From the NCBI GenBank assembly GCA_016781505.1, contig JADDQF010000130.1, positions 53,637-117,636 of the forward strand: a stretch of 64,000 bases of DNA. Reading direction: 5' to 3'. The first letter of the stretch is position 1. The number at the start of each line of letters is the position of its first letter. The notes under the pieces are model-generated. The model searched no databases. It saw nothing but the letters and a program-made list of their open reading frames with translations, and was not told the DNA's origin. The stretch comes from a bacterium (GTDB taxonomy: Bacteria > Chloroflexota > Chloroflexia > Chloroflexales > Kallotenuaceae). The translations under genes were made by a program, and so were the position numbers. Of the stretch, positions 53,731-62,685 are shown piece by piece.

Positions 53731-53798
53731 CCTAGGATTTCCCTGTAGCCACCCCCAGGATTTCCCCACTGGCGGTAGTGCTCATCAGCACCTACGAT
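53731..53798 (+). promoter_or_regulatory. Copy B of the 38-bp conserved element plus -10-like TACGAT, upstream of adk
   Basis: CCTAGGATTTCCCTGTAGCCACCCCCAGGATTTCCCCA-N24-TACGAT. Confidence 0.7.
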
Positions 53799-53905
53799 AT
53801 ATTGCACAAGGCAAGGCAGAGCGTGCAGCTTAGGAGATAGCCCATCCATCGGCAAGCGCTATCGGCTCGCTTTTCGCCTCATCGATGAGTACAAGGTGCA
53901 TCACG

Positions 53906-54589
53906 ATGAATGTGATTCTGGTTGGCCCTCCCGGAGCAGGCAAAGGCACTCAAGCCGCCGTACTGGAAGAAAAAACAAAGCTTAAGCATGTGGCGAGCGG
54001 CGATCTGTTTCGGCAGCATATGCTCAACGAAACGCCGCTTGGTCTGCAAGCCCGCTCCTTCGTCAGTCGAGGGGAGCTGGTACCGGACGACATCGTGATC
54101 GGCATGATTTTGGACCGGGTTTTTCAGCCCGACTGCAGCCGCGGAGTTATCTTCGACGGCTTTCCTCGCACCCAGGAACAAGCGCAGGCTTTGGCACACG
54201 CGCTGCAGCTTCATCACAAGACGCTTGATGCCGTTGTTTTCTTGAGCGCGCCTCGTGATACGTTGTTGAAGCGCATTGTGGGACGGCAAACATGTCGTAC
54301 CTGTCAAACGCCCTACAATCTGTACTATAACCCGTCGCGCGAAGAAGGCATGTGTGACCTGTGCAACGGCACCCTGTACACCCGTCCCGACGATAATCTC
54401 GAAACGGCGCGCCATCGCCTCGACGTGTATATGGCGCAAACAATGCCGCTGATCGAGCATTACCGCAGCCTCGGCCTGCTGCACGAAGTGGACGGGCTTG
54501 GGGATGTGCACGAGGTAACGGCGCGGGTCGTGCAGCAGCTTGGCCTCGCCTCCACCGAAGCCGAGGAACACTGCCTCACGCAGCCCTAA
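53906..54589 (+). CDS. adk: Adenylate kinase with zinc-binding lid
   Basis: MNVILVGPPGAGKGTQA; FDGFPRTQEQA; CRTCQTPYNLYYNPSREEGMCDLCNG. Confidence 0.95.
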   Translation: MNVILVGPPGAGKGTQAAVLEEKTKLKHVASGDLFRQHMLNETPLGLQARSFVSRGELVPDDIVIGMILDRVFQPDCSRGVIFDGFPRTQEQAQALAHALQLHHKTLDAVVFLSAPRDTLLKRIVGRQTCRTCQTPYNLYYNPSREEGMCDLCNGTLYTRPDDNLETARHRLDVYMAQTMPLIEHYRSLGLLHEVDGLGDVHEVTARVVQQLGLASTEAEEHCLTQP

Positions 54590-54653
54590 CCTATCCTAAC
54601 CCAGCAGTCCGTTACCACTGCCACTGCTTCAGCCGATGCTTCCAGACACCGAT

Positions 54654-57600
54654 TCAAGCTCTTTTTACCGCTTCGTAGGCGAGGGTTGTTCGGGGCAACG
54701 GCGCAACGCCGAGATGGATTTGTAAGTTGCGGACGCAGCGCTCATAGGTTGCGAGCGCTTGCTGTCGATTGCCTTGCAGCGTGTACGCCTCGATCAGGAG
54801 CCGGTAGCCGTCTTCCCACGCTGGATTGCGTGCCACAATCAGCTCGCCAAACTGGATCGCCTCGGTGATGCGCTGCGACCGAATCAGCAGCTCAGCGAGC
54901 AGCGTTACCGCTTCAAGATACACCGGCCGCAGCCGTTCCCGCTCGTTCTGCGACCACTCCTCGTACAAATACTCGCTCAGATATTCACCACCGTACATGC
55001 CGACAGCCAGCATCAGCGTCGCCAGCGCGTGTTGGATGTCATCGTTCGTGCCCTTATCAGCTGCGGCCTGCGCCGCGGCGACACGAGCCTCGAATTCCTC
55101 CACGTCCAGCCACACGCCGTCAAGCCCCACAAAGCGGTAGGTTTCGTCCTGCCGCCGGATGTAGAAGGGCTGGGTGCGGGCTGGCCGCGCCGGCTCAAGC
55201 GCGGTGTTGAGCGCATGGAGTGTCACTTTGAGCTGCCCGACCGCCTCTGCGGGTGTTTCGTCGGGCCAGAGCCACTCACAAATTTGATCGCGCAGCAGCC
55301 AGCGATGCCGATTGGTGATCAGCAGCGCTAACAGCAGCGCGGCCTTTTTGCGCCGCCATTCGCGCGGAGCGATCTCAGCCATGCCCCGCCAAACACGTAA
55401 TGTTCCCAACGTTTGAACACGCAGCGTGGAGCCGGGATGGTAGCTTTCGGTATCATAATCGGTTGCAATGGCGGGAAAGCCATCCGCCAACCAGCGCTGC
55501 GCAGGCACGTGCCAGCGTTGGTCTGCCCGCGCCGTCAACAAGATCGGCACAAGCATCATCCGGTCGCGCGGACCGAGCAGGGTAGCTCCGGTAAGCAAGC
55601 CGGCGTAATCATGCTGCTGGACTAATGCCAATACGGCGTCAATATGGGGTAATGCGTTCGCGCTCTGTTCGCCGCGCTGCCACCAGATGGCTTGCCAAAG
55701 CCGCACCATCGCCTGGCCGTAGGTATCCTTGCAGCGCTCAAACTGGTGTTGTGCTTGTCCGAGCCATCCGGGGGCATCCTGCGCGCCATGCACGACGCTT
55801 ATGGCGCCGAGCGCCGTCCACAGCTGCGCGGCCATCCACATATCACCACTCGGCTCTACGCTCGCCAGGCCCTCGTGGGCTGCCGCTTGCGCCGCCCGCA
55901 GATCGCCGCCGAATCCATGCAACAGCGCGAGCCCGAGGTAGGCCTCAGCCTTGGTCCGCTGCACATTGAACGAGTCCGCCAGCGCGATTGCCTGCAGATA
56001 ATGCTGGTTGGCGGCCAAGGGATCCGCCGTCGGGCCGAGCTGGCAAGCATGACCCATCCGCATCTCGGCAATCGCCTCAAGCAAACCTGAGCCTCGTTGT
56101 CGCGCGGCCGTCAATGCTTGTTGGGCATACTGCGCCGCACCACCGTGGTCGCCTTGCAACGCACAAATGTAGGCGAGCAGCACAGTCGCTTCGCGGTGCG
56201 CTTCAGCCGGCCGCTGGGAGCCGTCGCTCTGATTGTGCCGTAGCTCCTGCCGCAGCATCGCAGCTGCTTCCGAGAGGCGACCGAGGCGCAGCAGCAGGCG
56301 GGGCTGATGTTGTGCAAGCTCAGCGGGCGTTGGTGGCTCAACTTGGTCGGCCAGCTGGTAGAGACGCGCAGCCTGATCTGCCCGCCCGCCGTTGAGCCGA
56401 TTTTCGGCAATCAAGCGGAGCAGGGCAGCGCGTCTTGACGTTTGTGCCCGTGGTATCAGGCGGTATGCTTGGCGGAGCAGATCGTGGGCACGAGCGGGGC
56501 GCACTGTGTCAAGCAACACGCGCGCTTGGCCCGCGAGCGCGCTTGCCTGTCCCAAGCGATTGCCCTGCCGCGTATAGCTGTGCTCAGCGGCCTGGTAGGC
56601 TGCCACGGCAAGCTCGAAGCGATCAAGGAGGCGGGCTGCGTCACCGCGAGCAACAAGCAGCTGGGGGTGCTCGGCAAGCACGGTATCAGGCAGACGGTCG
56701 GTCCAGGCCAGCAGTGTGGTAAAGCGTCCGGTATCCAACCATTGCTCGGCCCAACGCTCTAATTCCGCGGCTACGACGGACAGGTCGCCCGTGGCGCTGA
56801 GGTGCTCCAGGACCAGCTCACCGCTACCTTGTTGGCGATAATAGTCGGCAGCGCGCAGGTGCAGCGCGGCCCAATCCGGCAGTGTAGCCCGGCCTTGCTG
56901 GCGCAGAAAGGCATGAAACAACGGATGGTAGCGGTAGCGGTCAGGGCTGAGCATGGTAAGAAACACGCCGCGCTGGTCGAGCGCCTGCAAGGTGGTGCTT
57001 GAGGAGTCGGAATGGAGCACCCAATCGCATACCTGAGGTTCAAGTTGTGTTAGCACTGCCGAACGTAACAAAAATGATTGCAGCTCCGGCGGCTGATCGG
57101 CAAACACGTCCTGCGCCAAGTATGCGAATACAAGCTCACGGGCAGCTGCTCCTAACACATGCTCGACGGGATTATCCGTACCCGCGTTCACCTCTGCCCC
57201 GAGCCCAGTTCCAGCTGGGCTGTGTAGCTGCTGCGGCATGCCGCCCCCATGCCGCGTGCCTTGCCCGATCAGCTGCAGTGCGATTGGCCAGCCGCCTGTT
57301 TGTTGGTGCAACACAGCTGCTTCTGAGGGCGTCAGCTGCCAGCTGTAGTTTGCGGCGAAGAGCGCCCGCATCTCGTCCGGTGTAAACGCCAGATCCGCTT
57401 CGCGAATTGCCAATAGCTCGCCCCGTGCATGCAGCGTGAGGAGATTATGGAGCTGTGGCCAATGGCGGGTTGCCAGCACCAGATGTAAACGAGGCGGCAG
57501 ATGGTTGATCAGCTGTTCCAGAAGCGCGCGGATGGCCGGCACATCCGCGACCACGTGCAAATCGTCGAGAATCAACAAGGTTTCGTCGTCCAGCGCGTCG

Positions 57601-57974
57601 ACGAGGTCGTTGATCAAGGCGTCGAGGGCCGCTGCCCACCGTGCTGGGCCCGGTTCGTGACTTTCCAGCAGCGCAATTGTATGGGTGCCTACCTCCGGCA
57701 TAACGGTTCGGCAGGCATACACTAAATGCAGCAGAAAGACCAGCGGATCCGCAACGCCTTCGCCTACGCTGAACCACATTGTTGGCCAGCCACCCCGCAC
57801 GGCGAACGATGCCAGCTCACTCGATTTACCGTATCCGGCACTTGCCTGCACAATGCAGATCGTGCGCTCTGCTGCCTCCGCCAAAAGGTCGTCCAAGCGT
57901 GGACGACGCATCCAGCCTCGCGGTAGACGAGGCGGAATGAGGCGGGTACGAACAATCAGCTCAGCGGCGGGCAT
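54654..57974 (-). CDS. Large MalT-like AAA/TPR regulator with C-terminal winged-helix + BTAD (SARP-type) module
   Basis: N-term RTRLIPPRLPRGWMRRPRLDDLL, QASAGYGKSS Walker A, LLILDDLHVV; C-term LGTLRVWRGMAEIAPREWRRKKAALLLALLITNRHRWLLRDQICEWLWPDE and BTAD/TPR. Confidence 0.88.
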   Translation of the reverse strand: MPAAELIVRTRLIPPRLPRGWMRRPRLDDLLAEAAERTICIVQASAGYGKSSELASFAVRGGWPTMWFSVGEGVADPLVFLLHLVYACRTVMPEVGTHTIALLESHEPGPARWAAALDALINDLVDALDDETLLILDDLHVVADVPAIRALLEQLINHLPPRLHLVLATRHWPQLHNLLTLHARGELLAIREADLAFTPDEMRALFAANYSWQLTPSEAAVLHQQTGGWPIALQLIGQGTRHGGGMPQQLHSPAGTGLGAEVNAGTDNPVEHVLGAAARELVFAYLAQDVFADQPPELQSFLLRSAVLTQLEPQVCDWVLHSDSSSTTLQALDQRGVFLTMLSPDRYRYHPLFHAFLRQQGRATLPDWAALHLRAADYYRQQGSGELVLEHLSATGDLSVVAAELERWAEQWLDTGRFTTLLAWTDRLPDTVLAEHPQLLVARGDAARLLDRFELAVAAYQAAEHSYTRQGNRLGQASALAGQARVLLDTVRPARAHDLLRQAYRLIPRAQTSRRAALLRLIAENRLNGGRADQAARLYQLADQVEPPTPAELAQHQPRLLLRLGRLSEAAAMLRQELRHNQSDGSQRPAEAHREATVLLAYICALQGDHGGAAQYAQQALTAARQRGSGLLEAIAEMRMGHACQLGPTADPLAANQHYLQAIALADSFNVQRTKAEAYLGLALLHGFGGDLRAAQAAAHEGLASVEPSGDMWMAAQLWTALGAISVVHGAQDAPGWLGQAQHQFERCKDTYGQAMVRLWQAIWWQRGEQSANALPHIDAVLALVQQHDYAGLLTGATLLGPRDRMMLVPILLTARADQRWHVPAQRWLADGFPAIATDYDTESYHPGSTLRVQTLGTLRVWRGMAEIAPREWRRKKAALLLALLITNRHRWLLRDQICEWLWPDETPAEAVGQLKVTLHALNTALEPARPARTQPFYIRRQDETYRFVGLDGVWLDVEEFEARVAAAQAAADKGTNDDIQHALATLMLAVGMYGGEYLSEYLYEEWSQNERERLRPVYLEAVTLLAELLIRSQRITEAIQFGELIVARNPAWEDGYRLLIEAYTLQGNRQQALATYERCVRNLQIHLGVAPLPRTTLAYEAVKRA

Positions 57975-58118
57975 AGGCAAGCAGCAAGCGCCTTTCACCG
58001 GTAGGCGGGGGCCGGGCGCAGGTAATCCATATTCCAGATGTAGGCCTGTAAACTAGGTTTAACTATACCATAGCTCACCGCACGGCTACTGGTCGGTGTC
58101 CGCGCTGAACTACGGCGT

Positions 58119-58151
58119 GTGAACTGTAGTGTAACCGGGGTGCTGTACCTT
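58119..58151 (+). promoter_or_regulatory. PHA element copy 3 (upstream of SDR/PhaC-like genes)
   Basis: GTGAACT-GTAG-TGTAACC-N9-TACCTT; additional CTGAACT at 58105-58111. Confidence 0.7.
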
Positions 58152-58354
58152 AGGTTTTTAAGTGTGTCGGCCGCAGCAGGGACGCTCTGGAACTGCAAAC
58201 GACGAGCAAGCCAGCGCGGTTCTAAGTGGTTCTTAGGGTGACCGTACGCTTCGCTTGCGTTCTGGCCTGCCGCTGAGGAAGTCATGCGCTGGCGACAAAC
58301 GCCTGCACCGTGTTGCAGCTGCACAATGGACCAATGGAGGGCAAACCGAACACT

Positions 58355-59134
58355 ATGGGCATCGAACTAAACGGGCGGATTGCGGTTATTTCTGGTGGGG
58401 CGAACGGCATTGGCTACGCAACAGCGCGGACGTTTGCTCAAGCTGGGGCAAAGGTCGTCATATGGGACTATGCCGCGGAAGCAGGCGAGGCAGCAGTCAG
58501 CAGCTTGACCGCTGACGGGGGCGAAGCGGTGTTCCACAAAGCTAATGTGGCTTCGCCATCCGATACGGAAGCTGCGGCCGGTGCTACCATCGCGCAGTTT
58601 GGACGCATCGATATCCTGATTAACAACGCCGGGATTTGTCGCGATGCCCAACTGGTGAAAGTCAAAGGTGGCGACGTCGTCGGCAAGCTGAGCGAGGCCG
58701 ATTGGGACGCCGTGATCGCCGTCAACCTCAAGGGTGTATTCAATTGTACCCAGGCGGTGGCGCCGTATATGATCCAGCAGCGCTATGGCCGGATCGTCAA
58801 TGCGGCGTCGGTGGTTGCATTACACGGTAATTTCGGGCAGACGAACTACGTCGCGAGCAAGGCGGGAGTGATCGGCATGACCAAGGTATGGTCACGAGAG
58901 CTGGGCAAGCGTGGCATCACGGTTAATGCCATCGCGCCGGGCTTTATCGCCACCGAGATGACCAAAGGCATGCCCGAACAAGTGCTGGGCGCGATGGTCG
59001 AGCATACGCCGGTTGGTCGGATCGGACAGCCGCAGGATGTGGCCAATGCGTATCTGTTTCTCGCGTCGGACGAGGCAAGCTTCGTTAATGGCGCAGTGCT
59101 AAGCGTCGACGGTGGCCTGGTTTTAGGCACTTAA
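58355..59134 (+). CDS. SDR family oxidoreductase (acetoacetyl-CoA reductase-like)
   Basis: SGGANGIGYATARTFAQAGAKV; NYVASKAGVIGM; in PHA region; upstream ATG at 58334 possible. Confidence 0.87.
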   Translation: MGIELNGRIAVISGGANGIGYATARTFAQAGAKVVIWDYAAEAGEAAVSSLTADGGEAVFHKANVASPSDTEAAAGATIAQFGRIDILINNAGICRDAQLVKVKGGDVVGKLSEADWDAVIAVNLKGVFNCTQAVAPYMIQQRYGRIVNAASVVALHGNFGQTNYVASKAGVIGMTKVWSRELGKRGITVNAIAPGFIATEMTKGMPEQVLGAMVEHTPVGRIGQPQDVANAYLFLASDEASFVNGAVLSVDGGLVLGT

Positions 59135-59302
59135 GCCCGCCGCTATTGCCGATACCGCACACCATGGACGCAAGGGCGTACAAGGTCGATCTACGCCCTT
59201 TGCATATCGGCCTGGGACGAATCCTGGGGTCCAACGCGCCTACCATCGTCCGAACTGCTCACTGCTGCGGCTGCTGAGTGCTGTAGCTGACAAGGAGTTA
59301 CC

Positions 59303-60394
59303 GTGTTTCCACCCTTCTGGGGCTTTCCACCCGTCAACCCGGCAATGTTGCAACAGATGCAGCAGTATGTGGAACAGATGCAAGGCCGCTTCGATGCCTC
59401 GTTTCGGGCGCTGCTTGCGCTCGATCCGCGCGTCGTCGCGCAAACGCCTGCCGACGTCGTCTTCCGCAAAAACAAACTGCGCCTGTTACATTACCGCGCC
59501 GTCGCTCCGCAGGTACAGCCGGTGCCGCTGCTGGTTGTGCCGTCGATTCTGACCCGCTACTATGCGCTGGACTTGATGCCTGGCCAAAGCATGATCGAAT
59601 ATCTGGTTGGACGCGGGATCGATGTGTATCTGCTGGATTGGGGCCCGACCGGCAAAGAGGACCGCTCCACCACCTTCGACCAGTACGTGACCACACGGCT
59701 GGGACAGTTTGTGCAGCAGGTCCGCGAACACGCTGGTGGCCAGCCGATCAGCCTGCTCGGCTATAGCTTGGGCGGAACGTGGGCTGCGATCTACAGCGCG
59801 CTCTTTCCCGAGGATATCCGCAATCTGGTCGCGATTGCCGCGCCGATCAATTTCCACGACGACGGCGTCCTTTCACAATGGGCGCGCAAAGAACGTTTCA
59901 ACGTGGATCTGGTGGTCGACACGATCGGCGCGATGCCCGCGCCCTTGATGCAAGCCAGCTTTCGGATGCTCAAGCCGACGTTAACCATTGCGCAGCAGCT
60001 GGCGTTGGCCGACACATCCGGGGAGCTGGATGTGGTGCAAGATTATTTGGCGATGCAAAGCTGGCTCACCGATACGACGCCTTGGCTGGGTGAAGCGTAT
60101 CGCACCTACATCAAGGAGTGCTACCAGGAAAATCACCTCGTGCAAGGCAAGCTCGTTGTCGCGGGACGGCGGGTGGACCTTCGTTCGATCACCAGTGCAC
60201 TCCTGACCGTAATCGCCGCCAAAGACCAGCTATGCCCGCCCCGTTCGTCAGCTGTTTTGCACGATTTGGCCTCCAGTACGGACAAGCAGCTGCTTGAACT
60301 GCCTGGCGGGCATGTCAGCATGGTATCCGGACGTAAAGCCCTCAACCAGCTCTGGCCGCAGCTGGCGGACTGGCTCATACGCCAGTCGGCCTAG
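59303..60394 (+). CDS. PhaC-family protein with Ser (not Cys) in the nucleophile position
   Basis: VYLLDWGPTGKEDRSTTFDQYV; SLLGYSLGGTWAAIYSALFPEDI; AAKDQLCPP; GGHVSMVSG. Confidence 0.88.
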   Translation: MFPPFWGFPPVNPAMLQQMQQYVEQMQGRFDASFRALLALDPRVVAQTPADVVFRKNKLRLLHYRAVAPQVQPVPLLVVPSILTRYYALDLMPGQSMIEYLVGRGIDVYLLDWGPTGKEDRSTTFDQYVTTRLGQFVQQVREHAGGQPISLLGYSLGGTWAAIYSALFPEDIRNLVAIAAPINFHDDGVLSQWARKERFNVDLVVDTIGAMPAPLMQASFRMLKPTLTIAQQLALADTSGELDVVQDYLAMQSWLTDTTPWLGEAYRTYIKECYQENHLVQGKLVVAGRRVDLRSITSALLTVIAAKDQLCPPRSSAVLHDLASSTDKQLLELPGGHVSMVSGRKALNQLWPQLADWLIRQSA

Positions 60395-60432
60395 CTCAAG
60401 CCTTGCAATCCGGGCCAATGGGTTCGGGTTGC

Positions 60433-61575
60433 TTAGCGCCGGAAGCGGGCCAGCCAATCGCCCTGCGCCGCGCCTACAACTCCGCCGACCAGCCCGGCCA
60501 GTGTCGCGACGAGGATGACCTGGCCGTGCGTAAGCAGATCGAGGGACGCTAGCCCAAAAACCGGCCGCAGCAGCAAAAATTGCAGCGCGAGCAGCCCACC
60601 CCATACGAGACCGGCCACAACGCCGAAGCGCAACGTCGTCCAAGCGCGGCCAGCCTTGGTCAACGCCACGAGCACTGTTGTCGGCAGCACCAGCACCAGC
60701 GTTGTGACCCACAGGCCAAGATCCCAATCAAACAGCGGGACGAAGGGGCGGCGCAGCGTTTGCACGCCCCACGGCAGAACCAGCGCAAAGCCTACTGCAC
60801 TGACCACAAACTCAAGCGCCCGCAGCACAAGCACGAGACCCAATACAGCCAACGGTAGTCGTGCTTGACGACCCGGCCAGCAGCGCGCACTTGCCACGAG
60901 CGTCCAGCCAATGAATAGGCTTGCCCACAATCCCCACCACGGAGCCCATGGCCCGGCGACCGCATACTCAGCTTCCCGTAGCTGCCATGAAAGCTGCAGC
61001 GTGGTTGAGTTCAAAAACGTAATCCAACGAACGACCAGTGCAAACAGCAGCGCAAGTAACCAAAAGACCGCGCGTTGCTGACCAGGACGAGCATGGAGGG
61101 GCCTCTGACGCTCCGCACAAACTGCGATAATCAGACCGCTCAACATCGTGATCGCCCCGGAAAACCCAATCAAGTGCGGCGGGCTCCACACAGTTACGTC
61201 AACGCCGTAAACCCGGTGCCACCAATCGTCGAACGGCGCGGACACCACCATCTGCAGCGCGCCCGCGCCAAGCACAAAGATGCCCAGCGGCGCCCGCAAG
61301 CCCAAGATGGTCGTTACTTCACCGTCAGCCGCACCACGCGCCGTATCGCCAACCACTACCACTGCCGCCGCTAGACCGCTCAGCGCAACGGCACTATACA
61401 TCATGGCGTGTGGCGGAATCCAGAACGTGTCACGGCCGATCACAATATGCCAATAAAGATCCCAGGCATTCCCAATCGCACCTACCAGCGCCAGCAAGCT
61501 CAGCCCTACAAGCAGCGGCCAACCCGCAACGGAACGAGTTAGCGTCACCAGCCGAGCCAGGATCGGTTGTGCCAT
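60433..61575 (-). CDS. Hypothetical multi-TM protein
   Basis: TM-rich 380 aa ORF. Confidence 0.7.
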   Translation of the reverse strand: MAQPILARLVTLTRSVAGWPLLVGLSLLALVGAIGNAWDLYWHIVIGRDTFWIPPHAMMYSAVALSGLAAAVVVVGDTARGAADGEVTTILGLRAPLGIFVLGAGALQMVVSAPFDDWWHRVYGVDVTVWSPPHLIGFSGAITMLSGLIIAVCAERQRPLHARPGQQRAVFWLLALLFALVVRWITFLNSTTLQLSWQLREAEYAVAGPWAPWWGLWASLFIGWTLVASARCWPGRQARLPLAVLGLVLVLRALEFVVSAVGFALVLPWGVQTLRRPFVPLFDWDLGLWVTTLVLVLPTTVLVALTKAGRAWTTLRFGVVAGLVWGGLLALQFLLLRPVFGLASLDLLTHGQVILVATLAGLVGGVVGAAQGDWLARFRR

Positions 61576-61716
61576 ACGCGGATCCTTTTTTGGCTACAAA
61601 CACGTGTCTTCACCACATTTGCCCAGGTGGCGTTCGGTGGTAGGGTAGTCCCTTGTGCACTGCCCTACCACCAAATTGACCACATGAGCAGCCCGTTAAC
61701 TGGATTGGCCGACCCG

Positions 61717-62226
61717 TTACGCTTCGACTGCATAGGACACAGTCATGTCGGGCGTGCGGCGCAACGTTTGGTACACCACACAATACCGCTCCGTCAGCCG
61801 CAGCAGGGTATCCAGCTGCTCCTGCGTAGCCGTGGTATCCAGTCGAAACTGCAGGCGAATGGCTTGAAAGCCGACCGGCACCTCTTTCGCAACTCCAAGG
61901 GTGCCCCGAAAATCCAGATCGCCCTCAGCTCGCACGTGGCCGTCCCGAATCTCCACGCCAATAGCCGTCGCCACGGCACTCAGGGTTACTCCCGCACAGG
62001 CCACCAGGGCTTCAAGGAGCATGTCGCCGGAACAAGCGGCGAGGCCGGTGCCGCCTGTGGCGGGATGCAAGCCCGCTTCGACCAATGCTCGCCCGGTTTC
62101 AACACGGCAGGTAATGCCTTCGCCTAAACGCCCATCCGCCTTCAATGTAATCAGCGCCGCTTCCGGGTTGGTACGGTACGTCTCCTTTAGCGGCGCCTGC
62201 AGCTCACGTAGTTGTGTTTGATCCAT
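61717..62226 (-). CDS. OsmC/Ohr family protein
   Basis: ATGGTGLAACSGDMLLEALVACAGVTLSAVATAIGVEI. Confidence 0.88.
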   Translation of the reverse strand: MDQTQLRELQAPLKETYRTNPEAALITLKADGRLGEGITCRVETGRALVEAGLHPATGGTGLAACSGDMLLEALVACAGVTLSAVATAIGVEIRDGHVRAEGDLDFRGTLGVAKEVPVGFQAIRLQFRLDTTATQEQLDTLLRLTERYCVVYQTLRRTPDMTVSYAVEA

Positions 62227-62340
62227 CCTATTCCTCCCAAACAGTAGGCCTGAAGCGTAGCGGGATTATGTCGCGTGTGCAACACCGAGCGCAATGTATA
62301 AAACTACTCCGCAACACACAGCAAACACCAGTTAAAACAA

Positions 62341-62369
62341 GAAACCCGTGCTGCAACAGCACGGGTTTC
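62341..62369 (-). terminator. Strong intrinsic terminator
   Basis: GAAACCCGTGCTG-ttg-CAGCACGGGTTTC followed on the minus strand by TTGTTTT. Confidence 0.8.
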
Positions 62370-62398
62370 TATCGGTTCAGAAGGACATCGCCTTGAGG

Positions 62399-62443
62399 CT
62401 ACTTGGTAACCTTCGCGGCGATGCCCGAACGCTTGTCACTCAT
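62399..62443 (-). CDS. Candidate 14-aa microprotein or leader peptide (MSDKRSGIAAKVTK)
   Basis: AAGGAGGTGATGCCC-ATG; preceded by TTGACA-N17-TACACT, followed by terminator. Confidence 0.5.
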   Translation of the reverse strand: MSDKRSGIAAKVTK

Positions 62444-62507
62444 GGGCATCACCTCCTTCATCCCTGGTCGGTACGAGTGTCGCTTGGATGGGGCGAGCAC
62501 GGAGGAT

Positions 62508-62536
62508 AGTGTACCTGAGCCCACGGACGTTGTCAA
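62508..62536 (-). promoter_or_regulatory. Sigma-70-type promoter for the microgene/sRNA
   Basis: Minus strand TTGACA-acgtccgtgggctcagg(17)-TACACT. Confidence 0.65.
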
Positions 62537-62685
62537 GCTATTTTGGGCCAAATGGGCAAAGCTGTTCACGCCCAATCTGATGTACCGCAGCGCCTGCTCT
62601 GATGGGCGACAATCCCAGGCCAAGCCCGCACATGCCTGCCAACCGGTGTCAGGGCTGCAACCCATGCGCGAGCCTGCATTACCGC

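Noticed and set aside
54191-54206. Sigma-54-like match TGGCACACGCGCTGCA
   Set aside because: Lies inside adk coding sequence with no downstream start; treated as chance, and used as a caution for the 44619 match.
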